From Bacteroidota bacterium (GTDB lineage Bacteria; Bacteroidota; Bacteroidia; NS11-12g; UBA955), in contig SXYY01000057.1 of the NCBI GenBank assembly GCA_005788145.1, positions 1-41,257 of the forward strand: DNA of 41,257 nucleotides, read 5' to 3'. A program made the translations under genes and the position numbers. The notes beneath the pieces were generated by a model that worked only from the letters and a program-made list of their open reading frames with translations, was not told the origin of the DNA and did no database searches. Numbering within the stretch: position 1 is the stretch's first letter; each line of letters begins with the position of its first letter. Positions 38,779 through 41,257 of this stretch are shown piece by piece.

Positions 38779-39492
38779 TTAGAGGAGTTGGGTGAGAGAT
38801 TCAGTACCCAAAGTTCTTTCGGTGGTAAAACCTTCCCCGTATTGGGTGCCAATGGTTCTGCCATATTCCAAGGCCCTTGCACTCAGGAATTCCATGAATT
38901 CTTTGCTGCTAATAGGGGTTTCGGGCTCGGTGCTATTGGGGTTGTAGAATTGGGTTTTGAATGCCAAAATGGATTGCATTTTTTGTTCAAAAACATCGCT
39001 GATATCGACAATTACATCCGGTTTCATGAATCGATCTTGGATGTAGTGGTATACGGCTTTCGGACGGTGCGCTTCGAGAGGCGGTGTTGATATTTTGGGT
39101 AGTCCAGCCAAAAAGCAAGCCCTTGAGACCAGTTCTGCGGCCCTTCCATGGTCGGGATGTCTGTCACTCGTCGCATTTGCCAACACAATGCTTGGTTTGT
39201 ATTTGCGAATTTGTGTAACCACTGCCATCAATGACGATTCGTTGATTTCAAAATAGCCATCGCCGAGGTCGAGGTTTTCACGCACAGACAATCCCATGAT
39301 TTTGCTGCTTTCGGCAGCCTCTGCATCGCGATCAGCAGCTGTACCACGGGTGCCCAGTTCACCGCGCGTTAGGTCGATGATGCCACAGGCCTGTCCCATC
39401 CGAATGTGTTTGATGAGGGTGCCACTTGCGGCCAATTCCACATCATCGGGGTGGGCTGCGAATGCCAGAACGTCTAGGTTTTTTGTGGTCAT
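38779..39492 (-). CDS. bshB1: bacillithiol biosynthesis deacetylase BshB1
   Basis: Zinc deacetylase (PIG-L/LmbE family) that removes acetyl from N-acetylglucosaminyl-malate, the second step of bacillithiol synthesis. The 237 residues begin with LDVLAFAAHPDDVELAASGT, whose AHPDD provides zinc ligands, LTRGELGTRGT, and ATSDRHPDHGRAA. Length and the HPDH pair fit BshB1 rather than mycothiol enzymes. Its ATG overlaps the M28 peptidase stop by 4 bases (ATGA). bshA and bshC are not in the window. Confidence 0.93.
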   Translation of the reverse strand: MTTKNLDVLAFAAHPDDVELAASGTLIKHIRMGQACGIIDLTRGELGTRGTAADRDAEAAESSKIMGLSVRENLDLGDGYFEINESSLMAVVTQIRKYKPSIVLANATSDRHPDHGRAAELVSRACFLAGLPKISTPPLEAHRPKAVYHYIQDRFMKPDVIVDISDVFEQKMQSILAFKTQFYNPNSTEPETPISSKEFMEFLSARALEYGRTIGTQYGEGFTTERTLGTESLTQLL

Positions 39493-40481
39493 AGTGTTGC
39501 GGGAGGATTGAAGATGAGGTTTAGCAGGGTATTCCCCACCGCTTGCAGGGTGCTTTTGTCGATGGCATCCAGGTTGTCGTCATGGGTGTGCCAGTAGGGG
39601 GCAAAACCTGTATTCTCGTTGTATTGGATGATGTCGATCATGGGAATGTTGGTGGCTTCGTACACGTATTTGTGGTCGTCTGTGATGGCACCGATGTTCT
39701 GCAACTGAAAGTGGTTATCATGTCCGAGTTCCTTGGCGATTTGCCAGGTGTGTACCAAAATCCAGTTGGCGTATTGGTTGGAATTGGCTTCCCACATGAA
39801 TTTGGCATCTTTCCCACCGACCATGTCGAGCAGTACACCAAAGTTGGCTTTGTAGCCCGGTGTGTGCAGGTTTTTACCCCAGTATTGACTGCCCAAGCAG
39901 AACGAATTTTCAATTTCAGAAACGCCCAAATCTTCGGCATCAAAGAGAATGAAATCTACGCCCCATTCGGGTTTTTCGCTGTGAAGGATGCGTGCCAATT
40001 CCAGGATGACACCCACGCCGCTGGCGCCATCGTTTGCCGCGAGGATGGGGTCTTTTGGGTTTTCGTCATCTTGATCTGCCATGGGTCTGCTATCCCAGTG
40101 GGCGGCGAAAATCATGCGTTTTTCGGCTTGCGGGTTGATGCTTCCGATGAGGTTATAGATGGGGATTGTGGCTCCTGAAGTGGGATTTTTGGATTGTCCA
40201 ACTTGGAAATAGGTGGTGTCGCAGTTCGATTTGAGTTGCTTCAACAGCCAATCTGCGCACTGCTTGTGTGCGGGGGTGCCGGGAATACGGAAGCCAAAAT
40301 CAAGCTGTGATTTGATGTGGTTGTAGGCGTTATCGGCCGAGAAGCCGTTTTTTTTCTGGGTGACGATGACAGTTTCAGACGCTGCTAGGGTGTCGGTTTC
40401 GGGGGTTTCCGCAGATTGGTTACAGCCCCAAAAAAGAAAGGATGCAGCGGTGCAAAAAGTCAATATGTACTTTGCTTTCAT
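39489..40481 (-). CDS. M28 family metallopeptidase lipoprotein (glutaminyl cyclase-like)
   Basis: A 330-residue exported lipoprotein: MKAKYILTFCTAASFLFWGC ends in a lipobox at Cys20. The M28 zinc site is present: IFAAHWDSRPMAD (His, Asp), AANDGASGVGVILELARIL, LFDAEDLG (catalytic Glu-Asp), and the final His in YWHTHDDNLD. This arrangement is seen in single-zinc glutaminyl-peptide cyclotransferases of Bacteroidota and in aminopeptidases; the sequence does not separate the two. The ATG at 40481 is used; a TTG at 40484 precedes it. It heads the unit bshB1-VWA-FNR-mtgA and diverges from yicC. Confidence 0.88.
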   Translation of the reverse strand: MKAKYILTFCTAASFLFWGCNQSAETPETDTLAASETVIVTQKKNGFSADNAYNHIKSQLDFGFRIPGTPAHKQCADWLLKQLKSNCDTTYFQVGQSKNPTSGATIPIYNLIGSINPQAEKRMIFAAHWDSRPMADQDDENPKDPILAANDGASGVGVILELARILHSEKPEWGVDFILFDAEDLGVSEIENSFCLGSQYWGKNLHTPGYKANFGVLLDMVGGKDAKFMWEANSNQYANWILVHTWQIAKELGHDNHFQLQNIGAITDDHKYVYEATNIPMIDIIQYNENTGFAPYWHTHDDNLDAIDKSTLQAVGNTLLNLIFNPPATL

Positions 40482-40491
40482 CAATGTTGTA

Positions 40492-40499
40492 CAAAGTTA
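40492..40499 (-). promoter_or_regulatory. -7 element for the M28 peptidase operon
   Basis: TAACTTTG on the minus strand matches TAnnTTTG exactly and lies 10 bases before the ATG. A TTG at 40526-40524 stands 24 bases upstream, a little further than ideal. Confidence 0.5.
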
Positions 40500-40543
40500 A
40501 TTAATTGTGCGGGTAGGGTGATTCAAAATTATATTTTAAGGTC

Positions 40544-40551
40544 TATTTTCG
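40544..40551 (+). promoter_or_regulatory. possible -7 element for yicC
   Basis: TATTTTCG, one base from TAnnTTTG, ends 11 bases before the yicC ATG at 40563. The same variant precedes recR. Confidence 0.35.
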
Positions 40552-40562
40552 CCTGAACAAGC

Positions 40563-41257
40563 ATGGATATTCAAATTCAGAGTATGACGGGTTTTGGGCG
40601 GGCCCAAATAGAGACGCCCACTTTGCGCGCGGTGTGTGAGATCAAAGCATTAAATGGTCGGTATTTTGAGGCCGATTTGCGGTTGCCAAAGTTTTTGTAT
40701 GAGATTGATGCGCAGATTCGCCGTCAGCTGAATGAAAAATTGGAGCGAGGTACCATTACCTGCACCTACAGCATTACGTTTCCGAATGTGAAGGCGGAGG
40801 ATCAAACCATCCACATCAACGCGGGATTGGCGAAGGCCTATCTAGACAAATACAATGAGTTGAGTGCGGATTTGGGTGTGGAGTTTCGCGATCCGTTCAG
40901 GGAGATTATTCGGATTCCTGAAGTGATTCAAACCGCTGAGCGCGGATTGGATGAAGGCGTGAAACAAGCGATTGTGGAACTGACAATGCAAGCTGCGGAT
41001 TTGTTGGTGCAGTTCAGAAAAGAGGAAGGCGCAGCCACGGGGGAGAAACTGCTTTCGTTGGTTGAGTCGATTCAGTTGGATTTGAACGAGGTTTCGATTC
41101 ACGAGGAACCGCGCAAGCAAGGCTTGCGCGATCGCATTTACGGCCAACTGGCCGAACACGTAAGTGCAGAATTGCGCGATAACAATCGCTTCGAACAAGA
41201 AATCTTGTTGTACCTCGATAAGTGGGACATCGCCGAAGAAAAGCAGCGCCTACAACA
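40563..41257 (+). CDS. yicC: YicC/YloC family endoribonuclease, 3' end outside the window
   Basis: Partial frame of 231 codons running off the right edge. IQSMTGFGRAQ at the N-terminus, VCEIKALNGRYFEADLRLPKFL, and the basic-acidic C-terminal part (RIYGQLAEHVSAEL...QEILLYLDKWDIAEEKQRL) mark the YicC/YloC family, recently shown in other bacteria to be a magnesium-dependent endoribonuclease. The likely missing part is 50-60 residues with the terminal KDxIEKIREQ-type catalytic region. The start at ATG 40563 gives MDIQIQSMTGFG; the ATG at 40584 is a fallback. It diverges from the M28 operon. A 9-bp palindrome lies in its coding sequence. Confidence 0.9.
   Translation, partial: MDIQIQSMTGFGRAQIETPTLRAVCEIKALNGRYFEADLRLPKFLYEIDAQIRRQLNEKLERGTITCTYSITFPNVKAEDQTIHINAGLAKAYLDKYNELSADLGVEFRDPFREIIRIPEVIQTAERGLDEGVKQAIVELTMQAADLLVQFRKEEGAATGEKLLSLVESIQLDLNEVSIHEEPRKQGLRDRIYGQLAEHVSAELRDNNRFEQEILLYLDKWDIAEEKQRLQ
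41110..41130. repeat. perfect 9-bp palindrome with 3-base loop inside yicC
   Basis: CGCGCAAGC (41110-41118), AAG, GCTTGCGCG (41122-41130). It encodes PRKQGLR, in a variable linker of the family. There is no T run. Confidence 0.65.

Noticed and set aside
39543-40178. 211-codon plus-strand frame antisense to the M28 peptidase
   Set aside because: The minus strand shows a complete M28 zinc site and lipobox.

Overview
The window is a gene-dense stretch of a chromosome from a member of the Bacteroidota, probably an environmental lineage of moderate GC content. The signs are: promoters of the Bacteroidota type (TTG, about 20 bases, then TAnnTTTG) in front of many genes; a secreted protein with a type IX secretion C-terminal signal; a DUF4293 protein; bacillithiol and PrmC/QueD/DusB sets typical of the phylum; the order rplM-rpsI-rpsB-tsf-pyrH; and weak or absent Shine-Dalgarno sequences. 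No rRNA, tRNA, CRISPR array, insertion sequence or prophage gene was seen. No gene-free stretch exceeds 300 bases.

Layout. 1-947 (minus): the first codons of a probable cdsA, then a CPBP membrane protease. 967-9877 (plus): dusB, a large secreted Omp28-like protein, a 47-residue lipoprotein, trhO, a secreted DUF4468-like protein, the ribosomal operon rplM-rpsI-rpsB-tsf, then pyrH and an orphan protein resembling the C-terminal domain of RNA polymerase alpha. 9951-11247 (minus): rpsT, a 2Fe-2S ferredoxin, a histidine phosphatase. 11263-12354 (plus): isochorismate synthase. 12442-14582 (minus): a secreted protein of unknown function and a thiolase. 14693-15980 (plus): tsaB and a pabA/trpG-like amidotransferase. 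15977-17842 (minus): dxs. 18032-18658 (plus): an AT-hook protein. 18666-24236 (minus): prmC, a lamin-tail protein, a decayed glycosyltransferase fragment, rfaE2, a UPF0104 membrane protein and panD. 24278-30561 (plus): recR, a glycosyltransferase fused to a degenerate sugar-phosphate transferase, an orphan histidine kinase, a DUF4293 protein and an M14 peptidase. 30546-35516 (minus): efp-speB-nifS-lipoprotein-queD-membrane protein. 35601-40481 (minus): a tightly overlapping set of M28 peptidase, bshB1, VWA-like protein, ferredoxin-NADP reductase and mtgA. 40563 to the right edge (plus): yicC, cut by the window.

Most genes are housekeeping: translation (rplM, rpsI, rpsB, tsf, rpsT, efp, prmC), tRNA modification (dusB, trhO, tsaB, queD, possibly nifS), cofactor and isoprenoid supply (dxs, panD, menF, pabA), thiol and redox chemistry (bshB1, FNR, ferredoxin) and the cell envelope (mtgA, rfaE2, glycosyltransferase, UPF0104 protein, lipoproteins).

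I found no clear new multi-gene system. The unusual items are: an orphan alpha-CTD-like protein next to pyrH, where frr is usual, whose diverged segment is encoded by a perfect palindrome; an AT-hook/coiled-coil/C-terminal-domain protein beside an 11-bp inverted repeat; a lamin-tail gene that seems to have lost its start next to a glycosyltransferase relic; an EF-P whose loop tip is Asn instead of Lys; a fused glycosyltransferase with a gutted second enzyme domain; and several perfect short-loop palindromes inside coding sequences.
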